A stretch of DNA of 64,000 bases from positions 29,800,808 to 29,864,807 of the forward strand of contig NW_023603184.1 in the NCBI RefSeq assembly GCF_014898055.3. Direction: 5' to 3'. The stretch comes from Talpa occidentalis. Its lineage: Eukaryota; Chordata; Mammalia; Eulipotyphla; Talpidae. Position numbers and translations under genes: made by a program. This document shows, piece after piece, positions 23,271 to 35,269 of this stretch (position 1 is the first letter of the stretch; each line of letters opens with the position of its first letter). The notes beneath the pieces are model-generated. The model did not search any database and was not told the origin of the DNA. It saw only the letters and a list, made by a program, of their open reading frames with translations.

Positions 23271-23535
23271 GGGCCTCCCTGGTGGCGCAGCAGGTTAAGC
23301 ACCACACTATGAAGCTGTTCGCAGCCTCTACAGTGTGGGTTCTATCCCGGCCAGCCAGGGAGATACCCACATGGCGCAGCAGACCTCTCCTGTCTTGCCC
23401 ACTGCTCCCCTCAGCTGTGTTCTCGGTCTGTCTTCCTGTTCTGCTCCCCACTCCGTCTCTGGTGAATTCTTGCACCCTCCCGCACTTCTGACTGTACCCC
23501 AGTTCTTGTATAAATAAATAAATCTTTAAAAAAAA
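23271..23535 (+). repeat. Full-length T+ SINE, sense (older subfamily)
   Basis: 'gggcctccctggtggcgcagcagg', B-box-like 'gttctatcc', body, then 'gtataaataaataaatcttt' and an A run. A short imperfect TSD is likely (agtctttct and aatctttct). Confidence 0.9.
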
Positions 23536-23539
23536 ATCT

Positions 23540-24740
23540 TTCTCAACCAGAGTTAGCTGACCTCATAACTCATCATTAGAATCTTGTAACCATTTTCCCA
23601 GAAGAATATGGAAACAACTAAGAGCCTGGTTCTGAATTTACTGCTTTTAATTGAACTTTACAAAGTTTATAGGGCTTTGGTTTTCATGAATTCAATTCAT
23701 TCTTCATTGGATGGTGTTGCATTGGCAAGTGTTTCATGGAAGTCAAGTTGGTGGCGCTGCTTTCCAAAAACAATATCTGCTGAAATTTGTGTGTTTCAGG
23801 GTGTGCCCTACAAGCAGGACCACAAAGTAGTCTATAAGGAGATGATTTTTATAACCAGCCCATCATAGACATCAAGATGTTGACCAATCAGTGAGAGGCT
23901 GACATTCCTTTTCAACCCCTGGAGAACCTAAACCCACGTGGCATAATGAATTACATACAGTTTACCGAAGATTAAAATGTAGAAACAACCCACCACAAAT
24001 AGCATCAAACATCACTGCAGAGTGAAGCTGGAGTTAAATATCAGTCCCTTCAAAACAGGTCCCTGGGCAAACCCTTGGCCTCAGTCTAGAGATAGATCTG
24101 AGCTATATCTCCCCAATTGACCCCTATCTTTATGGCATTTCCATGGATCCTGCTGAGCTACATCTACCCCCAGGCTGAATTACACCCTTTCCCTTGTATT
24201 GGCCACTTCTTCAGATCAGAGCTATGTTGACATTGCAAAAGTTATTTTTTATATCAGCGCAACTGATCTGTAGTGACAGGAAGGAAGAATGAGGGCAAGA
24301 GACTTACAGTGTCAGATTTTGCCTTAGATCTTACAGTCAATAAACATGATTGGGCCGGAGAGGAAAGCCTAATGATAAAATAATATGCATTTCTCCATGT
24401 TGTACAAGAGCCAAATGAAATAATGCATGCAAAATCAGTTTGAAAAACATGTAGCCCTGGTTGTTATCTCTTTCTGAAAGTTTTCCCTTAGTAGTGATTT
24501 CTGGCTTGTCCTTTGAACTCCCCTTCAGAAAGGCAAGTCAGACACATGTGACAAGTTAAACAGGCATAGAAGATATTTTTATCTGTTTAAGCCAACAACA
24601 GTAAAGGCATCACAAGACAGTATGTGATTAATTGCCAGTGAATTGTGAAAAGAATAATTGCCAGAAGAATATGAACAAGGGAGAACTCAGCTCTGGCTGC
24701 TGGGGGAGGTATAGAATGAGGCTCCAGAAAGGCTGTATAG
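23540..24740. other. No gene recognised; unassigned DNA
   Basis: An 86-codon frame at 23608-23868 has no recognisable content. The rest is AT-rich. No repeat assigned. Confidence 0.4.
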
Positions 24741-24744
24741 ATAA

Positions 24745-24860
24745 TAGAGATTTGTTCTGGGCCTTGTAGAACAGACGGGATTTGGGTTGGTGGGAGGGGA
24801 AGGCATTCCAGGGGAAATAAGCAACATAAACATGGGTGCACAGATAAGCAATGGACTTAG
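24745..24860 (-). repeat. L2 LINE fragment, antisense
   Basis: 'gggccttgtagaacagacgggatttgggttgg..ggggaaggcattccagg..gcaacataaacatgg' is the reverse of the L2 segment 'gcacatgctgttccctctgcctggaatgccc'. Confidence 0.6.
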
Positions 24861-25194
24861 AAGGAGGTAGGAGATGGGGGACAGAGGACAAAATAGAACA
24901 TAAGTGTAGCAGGAATCGTGAAAGATGTTAGCTCTGACTCTATGCCTTTAAACAAGCCTGATGTGTCTATGCTGTTACCTGCTGAAAAACAAGGTCCCGC
25001 ACTCTCTACTTTGTCCATGTTTTCTGCCCAGCAGTTCTTCCTTCTTGCTCCCTACCCACTTTTGCCACCCCGGTTCAGCTAGACTTCTCCCCTTGCCTGG
25101 ATTGCATTATAACCCTGGACAGGCCTGAGAACTTGATTCTAACATTGACTTCTGGGGTTTACTTCTCAGTTCCCACTCAACTTTAGAATTAAAA

Positions 25195-25400
25195 CCAACA
25201 CTTAGCTAGGCCTTTATATGCAAAACACTTGAAATATCCTGTCTCCTTTATTCTCAGTATAACCCTGTGACCTGGCACTGCACTCACTCTCCCATTTTGC
25301 AGATGAGGAAACAGATGCTGAAAATGTTCAAGTCCAAGGTCACATCACCAATAAATAGTAGAGTCAGGATTTGAACCCCACGCTGCCTGACACCAATTGC
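25195..25400 (-). repeat. MIR SINE, antisense
   Basis: 'ttatatgcaaaacacttgaaatatcc', 'cattttgcagatgaggaaacagatgctg', 'gtccaaggtcacatcaccaa' and 'agagtcaggatttgaaccc' are in MIR antisense order. Confidence 0.9.
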
Positions 25401-25985
25401 AAGATTCCCAAGCACTATGCAGGTGATAGTGTCTTATTGTCTAACCGACCACATTGGTCCTCTCTTTGGTTGACCTTGAACAGAATCTTACTCTCTCATC
25501 CCTTGGAAAGCTAGACCCTGTCTTATACGCCATCTTGCTGCAAACCCTTAGATTCCCAGGATGGGACACAGAGACGAATTCTCAGTGGAATGCTTTAGTG
25601 TCCTAGAAAACTTTCAATACTAAATTTATATTTGATCCTATTGACAAGTGGAGCCAATGAAGGTTTTAAGATGTTCATAATCATAATTATAATATGGTAA
25701 AACCCCATGTTTCAGAAGATGAAGCCTTGCAGCCAACTCAGGACTGTGAATAAGATGCAAGGAGAGGGGAAATTTTTCAGTCTCTTCTGTGGTTCAAAGC
25801 AAAGTTATTTGTATATGAATTAAGGTATTGGTGGTGAAATTAACAGAATATGATAAAAAAAGGATCAACTCACTTCACTGTGAAATAAAGTGGATTCCTT
25901 CTGAAATAAACGTTCTCACCAGCAGTGTCTTCATAGCTCTTTGGGACTTGGGGTGCACCTCAGTGTTTCATTGTCCCTTGCATAG
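25400..25985. other. No gene recognised; unassigned DNA
   Basis: A 79-codon frame begins at 25828 and runs into the next MIR, so it is not a gene. No repeat named. Confidence 0.4.
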
Positions 25986-25989
25986 TGTT

Positions 25990-26255
25990 GAAACTGCTGG
26001 AGGCAGCGTGGTTTGGGAGGAAACTTCAGGCACTGCCTGGAAGTCAAACAGACCACCAGTTAAGTAGTGGCTCCTCACTTAACTAACAGGTGACCTTGGG
26101 AAAGAACGTCATTACTCTGAGCCTGTCTCCTCCTCTGTCAAATGGAGAAAATAATGCCTGCCTTACAGGGTTGTTGTGAGGATTAAATAAGACAGTTGGT
26201 AAAAAGGCTATGATTAGCACAGAATAAATGTCAGTTTTGTACTATCATTTCTTAG
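25990..26255 (+). repeat. MIR SINE, sense, nearly complete
   Basis: 'ggcagcgtggtttgggagg', 'aagtcaaacagaccaccagtt', 'aacaggtgaccttgggaaag', 'ctgagcctgtctcctcctctgtcaaatggag' and 'cagggttgttgtgaggattaaata' make an end-to-end MIR. Confidence 0.92.
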
Positions 26256-26309
26256 CCAAACATCTCATTAAAAGCCCTGCATAATCACCCATAAAATCTT
26301 GTTTGAAAT

Positions 26310-26620
26310 AAAAGTGATTGGGTTCAACCAACCCTTTGGAAAGCAATTTGGCTTTCCAAATGCTTTCCACTGTATATTAAGACACATAAAAATGTTCATA
26401 TCCTTTGACCCAGTTGTTTCACTTCTTGGAATCTATTCTTAGGAAATCGTTCTCCAAGCAGGAAAGCATAATGCCCAAAGAGGTTCACCACATCGATGGA
26501 CGCAATACCAACAAATTAGAAGCAACCTGAACATCCAAGAACGGATGATTGCAGCCTGCTGATGTCTAAAACATTTTATATCAGTACAAAATACAGAGCT
26601 CAGAGCAATGTTTTAAAATG
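26310..26620 (+). repeat. L1M LINE fragment, sense
   Basis: 'ggaaagcaatttgg..atgttcatatcctttgacccagttgtttcacttcttggaatctattctt' followed by 'acaaattagaagcaacctgaacatcc' is the L1 ORF2 3'-end order. Frame disrupted. Confidence 0.75.
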
Positions 26621-26629
26621 GGTCAAGTC

Positions 26630-26980
26630 AATCTAGAATCAAACAGATTCTTCAGTTCATTAACCAGCCCCTCGCCTCTTGTGACTTTCTACATGGGTCC
26701 ACAGACCAACAGTTCTGTCTTCTTTTTCCCAGAGTTCTGTCATCCCAGCACTGCCCGCAGGGGCTTTATGCCAGGGCCTGCCCCACAGCTTTAGGCTTCT
26801 CACCCTGCTGCCTCAGCCCTTCAGGGGCAAACCTCAGCTCTTGTGCCTACAGACACAGGTTCTCTCCACACCATGTCCTTTGACTTCTCTCTTCTTGTCT
26901 TCAAGGCGGCCTTGCAAACGCACCTTCCTCACTGTGCCCCCACCTCACCTCCCTGCTGTTCTGACTTCCGATTTCTTTTA
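26630..26980. other. No gene recognised; pyrimidine-rich DNA
   Basis: C- and T-rich sequence near 26690-26970, possibly a degraded L2. Overlapping 78- and 94-codon frames run into the following T-rich tract and are not genes. Confidence 0.35.
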
Positions 26981-26984
26981 TTTG

Positions 26985-27020
26985 CCTTTTCTTTTCTTTT
27001 CTTTCTTTTTTTTTTTTTTG
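26985..27020 (+). repeat. (CTTTT)n / poly-T tract
   Basis: Repeated ctttt units grade into a pure T run ending at 27019. Confidence 0.9.
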
Positions 27021-27890
27021 TCTTCCAATTTCTTTTCAGTAATTTCCAGCACAGTTTGTTGTGTCTTTCTAAGTTAGAGAAAGTATTTTCTGAAATGTCC
27101 AAGATTTATTCATTCAAACAAACTTAATGAAAAGGGGCAGAAAGATTGACTTAGATGTTAAAGGTAATTTAGAAGCCTGTTTACACAGAGACTTGGAACT
27201 TAGAATGCCTCAAGAGAGGCCTAAAATTTTATTAAACCACATTATTTCAAAGCCAGCATCCATGAAGTTAGAAACACGGGCATTTAGCTGGTTAAAAGAA
27301 AAAATGTCCGCTAAATTCCCTTGGTCTCCCTTTATCTTGTAAGCTGGAACTTCTTGTGATAATGCCTACAAGGAAGAACATTTGGCTTCTCTCGAGTTTG
27401 TATAATTATGTGCATTTTGCAATTTCTTAGCTTTGGCAGGCACTGGGTAGCATTTGGCTTCAGCTCTTTCAATGCTGAGGACAATTTCACAACTGGGCTT
27501 TTCCTGTCAGCTCCAACATCTGGACCCAGAGTGGCCTGGGTCCACCATGTGGTGAAATCCTCTGTCACTCTCCTCAGCAGAGCACAGAACAAGCTGTACA
27601 GCGGGCCCAGGAACCACGGGTGTCAGCCTTGCCATCACTGCACTTATTAAAAAAAAAATCAACTTTTTTTTTTAAGTAAATACTGTGATAATCTTTTAAG
27701 ATACTCTTTTCTGTTTGAACAATAATCATTGTCAACCAATCAGTATTTCAAGCATTAGGGATGCCAAGTGGCCAGCACCTTATCTTCCTTCCTTCCCCCT
27801 CTCTCTCCCTCACTCCCTTTTTAATTCTCTTAGTTATTGTTTAGATGGTGCTGAAAAACAAAAAAGAAAAAATACCACTTTGTAAATAAC
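27020..27890. other. No gene recognised; mostly unique DNA
   Basis: 27100-27640 looks unique and not repeat-derived. Frames of 71-86 codons overlap on both strands with no protein signature. Ends in A- and T-rich runs near 27650-27675 and a CT-rich run near 27785-27820. Confidence 0.35.
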
Positions 27891-27949
27891 AAAAAGATGA
27901 ACATCTCTCCTTTCCCATCCCCCCTTCTCAACCCCAGAAAGGTGATGAT

Positions 27950-28560
27950 TCTCAGCAGATTGGCTTATGTCTTCCCCAACTTTTCCATAAATGTATATCA
28001 TTTCCATATCTGCCTATTTACTCAGACATGTCTTAGAGAAATAGAATGATGCTCTAGCCATTAGTACCCACCTCTCTCTTATCTTGCTCAATATGTTATG
28101 GACTGTACACACCATTGTTTTTAATGACTGATTATTATTTTATTGAATGGAAGATTCAGAATTTCATTCAAACAATAGAGGTCCATCTACTGGTGGACAT
28201 TTAAGTTGTTTTCAATTTTGTGCTTTTGTTGTTATAAACAATTGGATAGTTAAATTCACAAATATATGAATATATATACTTATATTTTTGTATTGTTATT
28301 TATTTATAATAGATGCCCGGAAATGTATTAGTGAGTCAAAGAGTATCTTTTCCAACTATAATAAATATGACCAAATTGCTTCCCAAGTAGCTTCAAAGCA
28401 TTTACACCCCAACCAGCCGTGTTTATAACAGCAAAAGCACAAAATTAAAAACAACTTAAATGCCCACCAGTAGATGGACCTCTATTTTATGAATCAATTC
28501 TGAAACTTCAATTCAATAAAATAATAATCAGTCTTTAAAAATAATGAGGTATAGTGATCA
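27950..28560 (-). repeat. L1 LINE 3' region with a 100-bp fold-back
   Basis: The left part is antisense L1 ('ccatctactggtggacatttaagttg', '..gtattagtgagtcaaagagtat..accaaattgcttccc'). The right arm (28447-28546) is the near-exact reverse complement of 28113-28212. Antisense L1 is thus followed by sense L1 about 235 bp away. Confidence 0.7.
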
Positions 28561-28799
28561 GCCCATTTTCCCTCCCTCTCACCAGCACTAAAGATTCCCC
28601 TCTTTCTTATTTTTGCTTATCTTAAAGACAAAGCTAATATCATTATACCTCACATTCCCTTTTGTATCAAAAAGTTGGATAGCTCACAGCTCTTTATGTT
28701 TATTGGTCACTTGCACATATTTTTTAACCATGTCTTTGTGGGCTTTATTATTATTGGCACTGTTAACTCTGATTTACAGAATGCCAGTTAGGCAGCCAA

Positions 28800-29020
28800 G
28801 GCCTCACTAGACATTTAACATGCATCATTGTGTTTAATCTTACATCTCTACGATGATCTAGATGTTATTATCATCTCTATTTGACAGATGGGAAATACTT
28901 GAGGCTTAGAGCAATAAGTCACATATCTAGCATCAGAGTCCAAGAAGCATAGCTGGAATTTGAACACAGGCCCACTGGCTGCAAAGCCTGTGTTCATGCC
29001 ACTATTCCAGGCCACCTCCC
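28800..29020 (-). repeat. MIR SINE, antisense
   Basis: 'cattgtgtttaatcttacatctctacg', 'tctatttgacagatgggaaatacttgagg', 'gctggaatttgaacacaggcccactggctgcaaagcctg' are in MIR antisense order. Confidence 0.9.
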
Positions 29021-29029
29021 ACAAACCTG

Positions 29030-32000
29030 ACCTCCTACATGCTCTCCCAGGGCTTCTGATCTAAATCATCAACAGAGATTTTGTTCATTCTCCCTCCCAG
29101 AGCCCCCTGCTGCTTCAGATAGCCCACAGTACATTGGGCTGGGAACCCAACTTCTGCACCAACTGGTCCCTAAGACCAGAACATGAATGAAAAAAAAAAA
29201 ACAATCTCTACTTAGAATAGCTCATAGATCAAATTTACAGACAGTGCATTGACAATTTAGATTTCCCCCTTAATTTATAACCTAGTACCTGAGCTTTCTG
29301 CCTCTCCCACAGACCTTCCAACTCCCACCTCCCCTAAAGTAGAATCCTTAATGTAGAGTGATTTCTTCCCTCCTGATACACTTTAAGCAGTTGGGCACGT
29401 TTTGTTCTTCATGAACTTTCAGGAGTGGGCACCCGTTGTGAAATAGTAAGTAGAAGGGAAGAAACAGCAAGGGCTGCATGACTTTCTGGCTCCAGAAATT
29501 GTCTTCCAGAGTCAGTTAGCATCCGATTCACTCTTGCAAACAGACCTGAGCCAAAAGATTCCAAATCAAAGCAAAAATCTATCAAGAGAATTCTGATTTA
29601 AAACTTAAGAAAACAGTCTGGATATATTTTTAGAACAACCCAGAAAAGAGTACATCTGTGACTTGACACAGCTGGAAATTACTTTTTGCCAAAATTATGT
29701 TGATTATGAAAGCTGTGATGGTCAGACCAGAGAGGCATTCGAGATCCAAGCATTCCTGTATATTTTGAATATTCCACTTTCAAATAACCTTCGCTTTCAT
29801 TCATTAACACTGACCCCTCTAAGCTGCCTTTTGAACAACAAATGCCAGCCAGCCCCACGGTTTGTACAGCAGTGTTTGTATGATTGCTTGTGGATTTTAC
29901 TGTATACCACCCTTACTGGTTTAGTAAAAAGAGTGGTAAGCCAAAAGAACAAAAGTCTTAGGAAGCATAGGTCTTACAAATTCATAATATACTTGAGAAA
30001 ATAAAAGAAATTATGAGGCATGCTGAAAACAGAACAACATGAGCCTCAGAGACTGACTAGACTCAAACCAGACCACCAGGTGTTCCTTTCTGAAGGAAAA
30101 CACCAAAATAAAAGACCATGTGTTGAAAATATGGGTAGTAAATTGTAGGTAAAAGACAAGGTGTCATAAGGAATTACACTTATCTTTTAGTTTATCAAAT
30201 AGATAAGCTACTCTGAACCCTGCAACATAGCAGTATGGGTCAAAAGTTGTTAGCAAATTGAGAGTCAAGGACAAGGTGTCATTAGGGAATTGGATTTTTT
30301 TTTTTTAAGTGAATATGGAACTTCTCTTATGGGAGGCCTGGTTAGAGCATGATTAGTCTTATCACAATTTTGTTCTTGCACATCATATAGCTGGTTTGTA
30401 AGTATTTATTGAATAAGTGAATAACGTAAATCAGTTTTAAGTCCACCCCATGTTAAGGATCCCAGAGTGCACAAAAACAGTGGTTTTATTTTCCTGTCCC
30501 TCAATTTAGACAGGGACGCAGAGAAGAAAGAATTCCTGAGGCTGCTCTGCTTAGTATGGACCAATGCCTGCCAGGGACACAGGTGGATGAAGCAGAAAGA
30601 GTGTCACTGAAGACCTTTGTCAGACTGTTGTCCAAATACTCTCTTGCACTGCACTTTCTCCTTTAAGCAACACACCTCATCTAAGGCAAGCAAAACACAG
30701 ACCTGGCCAGGCCATGCGTTCCAAGGAGGACAAAGACCGGGCATGGGAGTGAGGGGGTCTCTCCTCAGAGGAGGCAGTGTTGGGAGAACAGATGGAACTG
30801 GAAGTGGTGCTCAGACAGAGAGCCAAGATGAAGATGAAGGCTAGTAATCCCAGCCAAGGCAATTCAGAGTTGAGGTACGGAATCACACCAGGGAGGCTAG
30901 TGAGAGAAGAGTGTCCAAATGGATGTGTCTAGAGGAATTCTTAAAGCAAAGTAAAGGCATCAGCTTGGTGTTTCCTACCAACTCATGGCATGCATTTGAA
31001 GGAAACGGAAGAGAATGGATGTAGCTACTATGGGACCAAAGATGAATAAATGACAAGATAAAAAGGAAAGTCTAAACCTGTGCCCCAGTAGGGCAAGTCT
31101 GTGGAGTGTTAGCACCAAAAAATAATGAAGCCAAGGTCTGGGCACAGCTGAGGCCGCACACTGGAGGAGTGTGTCTCTGATGGCCGTAGCACAGCATGGA
31201 GGGAAAGCAGCATCGGCATCAGGTGAGGTGGAGAACAAGGTAAGAGCAGAAGGAACATGAGATTCCAAGATCAGAGCCAAGCAGCTTTGATAGAAAGGCC
31301 TGGGAGATAATCAGGATGGCTCTGGAAGGATATAGGGCTTCCTCGGCAGACCTGACCTCATACCCCTTGCCATGCCTCTCCAATCTTCTTAGACATCATA
31401 CTCTGAACGTCATCAGTGATAGTTTTGAATATGCACAAGACCCAGAAGACATTGAGATAAAAATACCTCCAAACATTCATGCCTTCATTCATACCATCCT
31501 ACTTCAGAGTTTCTATCCAACAATAATGAAGGCAGTAATTTGCTGAAGTTGAAATAAACTTGAAGTTTGCTTTAGGTGAACTTGTATTCATTATATCTTG
31601 CCTTCAAAAAGCTGCTATGTGATATGAAAAACTTGAGTAGGAAGGCCTTCTTCATTGCTTGGTCTGCTACAGCTCTGCCTCCCACCTCCCTCATCTCTTT
31701 CAGACTAGCAGAGCCAGGACCCAGTCTGCAAAATGCAGCTACTGCCTGGACACCGCAAGGGAGTTCTTGCAGGGGTTCAGATCAGCTAACACCACTGCTC
31801 TGCTCTCAGAACACAGACTTTTCTTAAGAATAAGCCAAGTGGTGACTACATCTAAGAGAAGAAATCAAATGTTTTTAAAAATGAACAACAATGTAAGAAA
31901 ATTAAAAAGTGTTCTCTCGAACCCTAGGAAAGGAAAGTAGTAAAGAGGCAGAGAATTGGCCAGTGTCTATATAAAAAGGAAGTAGTTAGGAGGGAACTCA

Positions 32001-32590
32001 TGTCCTGAATCCCACTGATTCTCAGGCAATGCCCACAAAGGGGACCCTACCAGCTGAGTTAGTAGTCAAGGTTTTTGTTCTGCGCTTGGGCTTCACCTGA
32101 GTTTCTGATCACTCTCATGTCCTAAGTGAAAATAAAATAACTATCCTCTTTTCCTGGTGAAGAGATACTAAAATATCTACTCTCCCCTCTGATATCCAGG
32201 GAGACCTATAGCAGGTGGCCCAGACAGTGGGACTCTGCTCATCACAGGCTCCCTGCAGAGGCTCCCACAGTCTTTGACAGCAGTGGGCATTCAGGGTTCC
32301 CAGCTGGCCGGCATAGCTCTCTGAGGGCCGCTGGATTTTAAGCAAGCTTCTAAAAGGCAGCCACTTACAAACAGACCCCCGTTGAGCCTCCAGTGAAAGC
32401 TGAATCCTGCACAGCTTGCCCAAACAACACTGTTCTTTAGAAACATCTTCAGGCCCAGTGGGTCTGCCTTTGGAAAACGAGCTTGCACTTGTAGCTACCC
32501 CTGAGGCCTCCTGTAGGTGCCCAGCACAGGTCAATGGTTCCAACCCTTCTGGCTAAAGGTGAACTTCACCTCCCTGAAGTTTTTGTCTTC
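29030..32590. other. No gene recognised; long stretch with few named repeats
   Basis: Contains a plus-strand frame of 113 codons at 29663-30004, one of the longest not derived from a SINE. Also holds minus-strand frames of 101 codons (30975-31280) and 142 codons (32115-32543). I inspected each: no domain, signal peptide, convincing start context or splice-bracketed exon pattern. A probable L2 tail lies near 30390-30425, and short T and A runs near 29190 and 30295. Chance frames are the best explanation. Confidence 0.4.
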
Positions 32591-32599
32591 CCACCTACC

Positions 32600-33140
32600 C
32601 CTCACTAATGAGGCGGAATATGTCTATTAATTAAACCTTCCCATTGGTGTCTGAGATTTAATCTCTGGAGTATTTGGCAAAATCTCTAGATCCTTTTTCA
32701 TATGGGTCCTAATGAAGCCATGCCTGTGGGCTTGACACTGAGTAATCTGACAGTCTTAAGTATCTTTCACAACTCCTTAGGCAATAAATGCAAATTAAAA
32801 CTCATTGCGGACTAACCTGAACAGCAAATGTAAGGCACTGGGTCAGCTTCAGGTTTAAAGGTAGATTCTGATGGAGAAAGCCCCACAGCAAACCCTCACT
32901 GTGAGAATGGTAAAAAGCAATGGGAAAGAATTGAAGACAATCCAGGCCTGTTTTGCAAAAAACAGGGCCTGCCTTAGCTGGTACAATAAATGTGTGTGTT
33001 TACTCACTCATCCAGTTCATTACAAAGGATCAATCACAAAGATATTTATTTTGTCTTCTTTCCTGCTCTGGTAAGCTAATTACAAAGTAATTAAATTAGC
33101 CACAGAATAAATTAGTTGTTATCAAACTGAGAGTAAAGGA
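32600..33140. promoter_or_regulatory. Candidate conserved non-coding element (TAATTA / ATGCAAAT sites)
   Basis: Unique sequence with ctattaattaaac near 32620, aaatgcaaattaaaac near 32787 (octamer-like ATGCAAAT) and the palindrome gctaattac-aa-a-gtaatta with outer aattagc at 33075-33100. Resembles homeodomain/POU enhancer content. The call rests on motif density only. Confidence 0.25.
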
Positions 33141-33149
33141 ATTCTTCTA

Positions 33150-34125
33150 GAAATTATTTAGGGTAAAAAACACTGACTGAAATGGTAATTCCAAATCGAG
33201 AAATATCTTTGTTTATTTTAGGAATTAATGTATGTATTATTTTAGGGGAAATCATAAATTTAAAAGTACACTTTAAATAAATATTCTACCTTTACTGGTA
33301 GGAAAGAAAAGAAAGCATGTTTGAATACTTGAAACATTAGAAGGGACATGTATGCAAGATGTCGATGTGATGGTGCTGGTCAGCCAGGGTCATTGAGATA
33401 TTGGTTATCGAAGGCAAGCAAGAGGGGGGGAAGTTCCTGGTGCTTGCTGTGCACATTATCATTTGTTTCCCCTGCTTCACTGCCTGCTACCACGTAAGAG
33501 CTAGAAATAATGCCCTTTTCAAAAGGGAGCACTCTACCTTCTTTAAAATTGCAAAAGTATAGAAACTTATTTTCAACTGCTGAGTTTTACTTGTCTCAGA
33601 TGACATCAAATGTTCAAAAAATGGCCATCTGTGATCAGTCGGGTTTGCAGAGCCCTTAATGAAGTCATTTCTATTTGATCACATATAGGTCCGAAGATAC
33701 CTTGTGATGAAAGTGTCAAGCTTTCAGCTCTCTGACAAGATGAAAGTTATTATAAGTGGAAAGAGTCGGGGGTATAAATTTTGAAGACAAAAATGAGTGG
33801 AAAAAGCCTGGAGTCAGAGAACAAAATCTGGAATCATTAAAGATAATACAGCAAAATTCCACAATCAAAAATACAGTGATAGCACGTATTTCTTCAGAGT
33901 GCAATTCAAATCAAGTCTCGTGAGCATAAAGCTTGATGGTAGAAGGGAAAATATCAGGCCCCACATTTGAACCCAAAATCAATAGCACAATTCCAAGAGC
34001 AGAGAGCAGTATTGGACAGAAATATGACTTGCAGGTTTTCGAGGCTGAAGTCAGTCAGAAGAAATGATGCACAGAGGCTGCAGAAAGTCTTTTGTGAGTG
34101 TGGACAAGTTAGAATGTGTTATTTA
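33150..34125. other. No gene recognised; AT-rich unassigned DNA
   Basis: The only frame of note is 62 codons on the minus strand. No repeat named. Confidence 0.4.
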
Positions 34126-34132
34126 GAATGAG

Positions 34133-34215
34133 TTTTTTATTATTAATTTATTTTTTAATTTTTTACATCATTCATTTTTGTACAATATTTGATTTCTCCC
34201 TTCAGGTGTAGTCCC
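34133..34215 (-). repeat. Very short L1 3' end, antisense
   Basis: About 80 bp: T-rich run, 'tacatcattcatttttgtacaatatttgatttctcccttcaggtgtagtcccc'. Same family as 6338 and 7255. Imperfect TSD tttagaatgag (34122-34132) and tatagaataag (34219-34229). Confidence 0.6.
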
Positions 34216-34734
34216 CATATAGAATAAGAGTTTCCGACTGGGGGTTAGTGTGTGGAACTAAGAGGTCACATCCTCCATTGTCAGATACTTATTTCAGTTT
34301 CAAAAGTAGTACCGGCAGGCTGACTATCATCCTTGTCCATATATCTCTGTAACCAGCCCTGATGGATGTCTCAGTCCTAGAAAATGGAAGTTCCAGGCAC
34401 AAGGGTGCATACAGGTTTGGGGCTTTGAAATCATGTTATCCAATGGACCTCTGGGATGTGTGCACAATCTGTGTTTTTTAAGTGCACTGGAATGTTCCCG
34501 CTTCCCACCTGGTCATCTTTTGCCTGGTGTTTTTCTCTAGGACCAAAGTTTAAAGTGGAGAGGATCCTGAATTCCATCACTTTCATTTTTAGGTTAAAAA
34601 AAAATTGAAGCCCCGGCAGGGATAGAGAATGTGTTCTCCAAGTGAATGGCCGAGACTTTCGTGGGCACAGCGGGGAGAGGGGTCTACAACCCCACATTCC
34701 TAGCTTTATGTCCGACACATTACAGGCACTCAGA

Positions 34735-34992
34735 CATGCCCACGAGAGACAAATCTACAGAAATAGAAAGTAGACCAGTGGGTGTTTAGGTGTTTAGGGC
34801 TGGGGAGGGGACAGGAGATGAAGGGGCACTGCTAATGGGAATGGGGATTTGAGGAGGGGAATGAAAATGCTCTAAATTGATGTGGTGGTAGTTGAACAAC
34901 ACTGTGGATATACTAAAAATCATTGAATTATGGACTTTAAATAGATATAGTGTATAAAATATAGCTCAATAAAGCTACTGTTAAAAAAAACA
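34735..34992 (+). repeat. L1M LINE 3' UTR, sense
   Basis: 'acagaaatagaaagtagaccagtgggtg', G-rich 'ggctggggaggggacaggag', 'gatgaaggggcactgctaatggga', 'gaaaatgctctaaattgatgtggtggtagttg', 'atactaaaaatcattgaatta', 'agctcaataaagctac' and an A tail: the full order of an L1M 3' end. Confidence 0.88.
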
Positions 34993-34996
34993 AAGA

Positions 34997-35269
34997 GGGC
35001 CTCCCCTGGTGGTGCAGTGGTTGAGCGCTGGGCTGCGAAGCTGCCCGCAGCCTCTGCAGCGCCAGTTCAATCCCTGGCCACAGGGCGAGGGTCCCACATG
35101 GTGCGCAGACCTCTCCTGCCGCCCGCTGCTCCCCTCAGCAGTGTACCTTGTCTATCTGCCTGCTCTGCTCCCCACTCTGGCTCTGGTGAATTCTCTCACC
35201 CTCCAGCGCTTCTGACTGTACCCAGTGCATGTATAAATAAATAAATAAATCTTTTAAAAAAACAAACAA
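34997..35269 (+). repeat. Full-length T+ SINE, sense (younger subfamily)
   Basis: 'gggcctcccctggtggtgcagtggttgagcgctgggctgcgaagc', B-box-like 'gttcaatcc', body, 'gtataaataaataaataaatctttt' and an A-rich end. TSD acaaaga. It landed in the A tail of the L1M immediately upstream. Confidence 0.92.

Noticed and set aside
29663..30004. 113-codon plus-strand frame
   Set aside because: Looked at as a possible small protein. It has no recognisable motif, and there is no sign of a promoter or splice sites.
32115..32543. 142-codon minus-strand frame
   Set aside because: No domain, signal peptide, compositional bias or neighbour supports it. A frame of this length is expected by chance in 64 kb of six-frame sequence.
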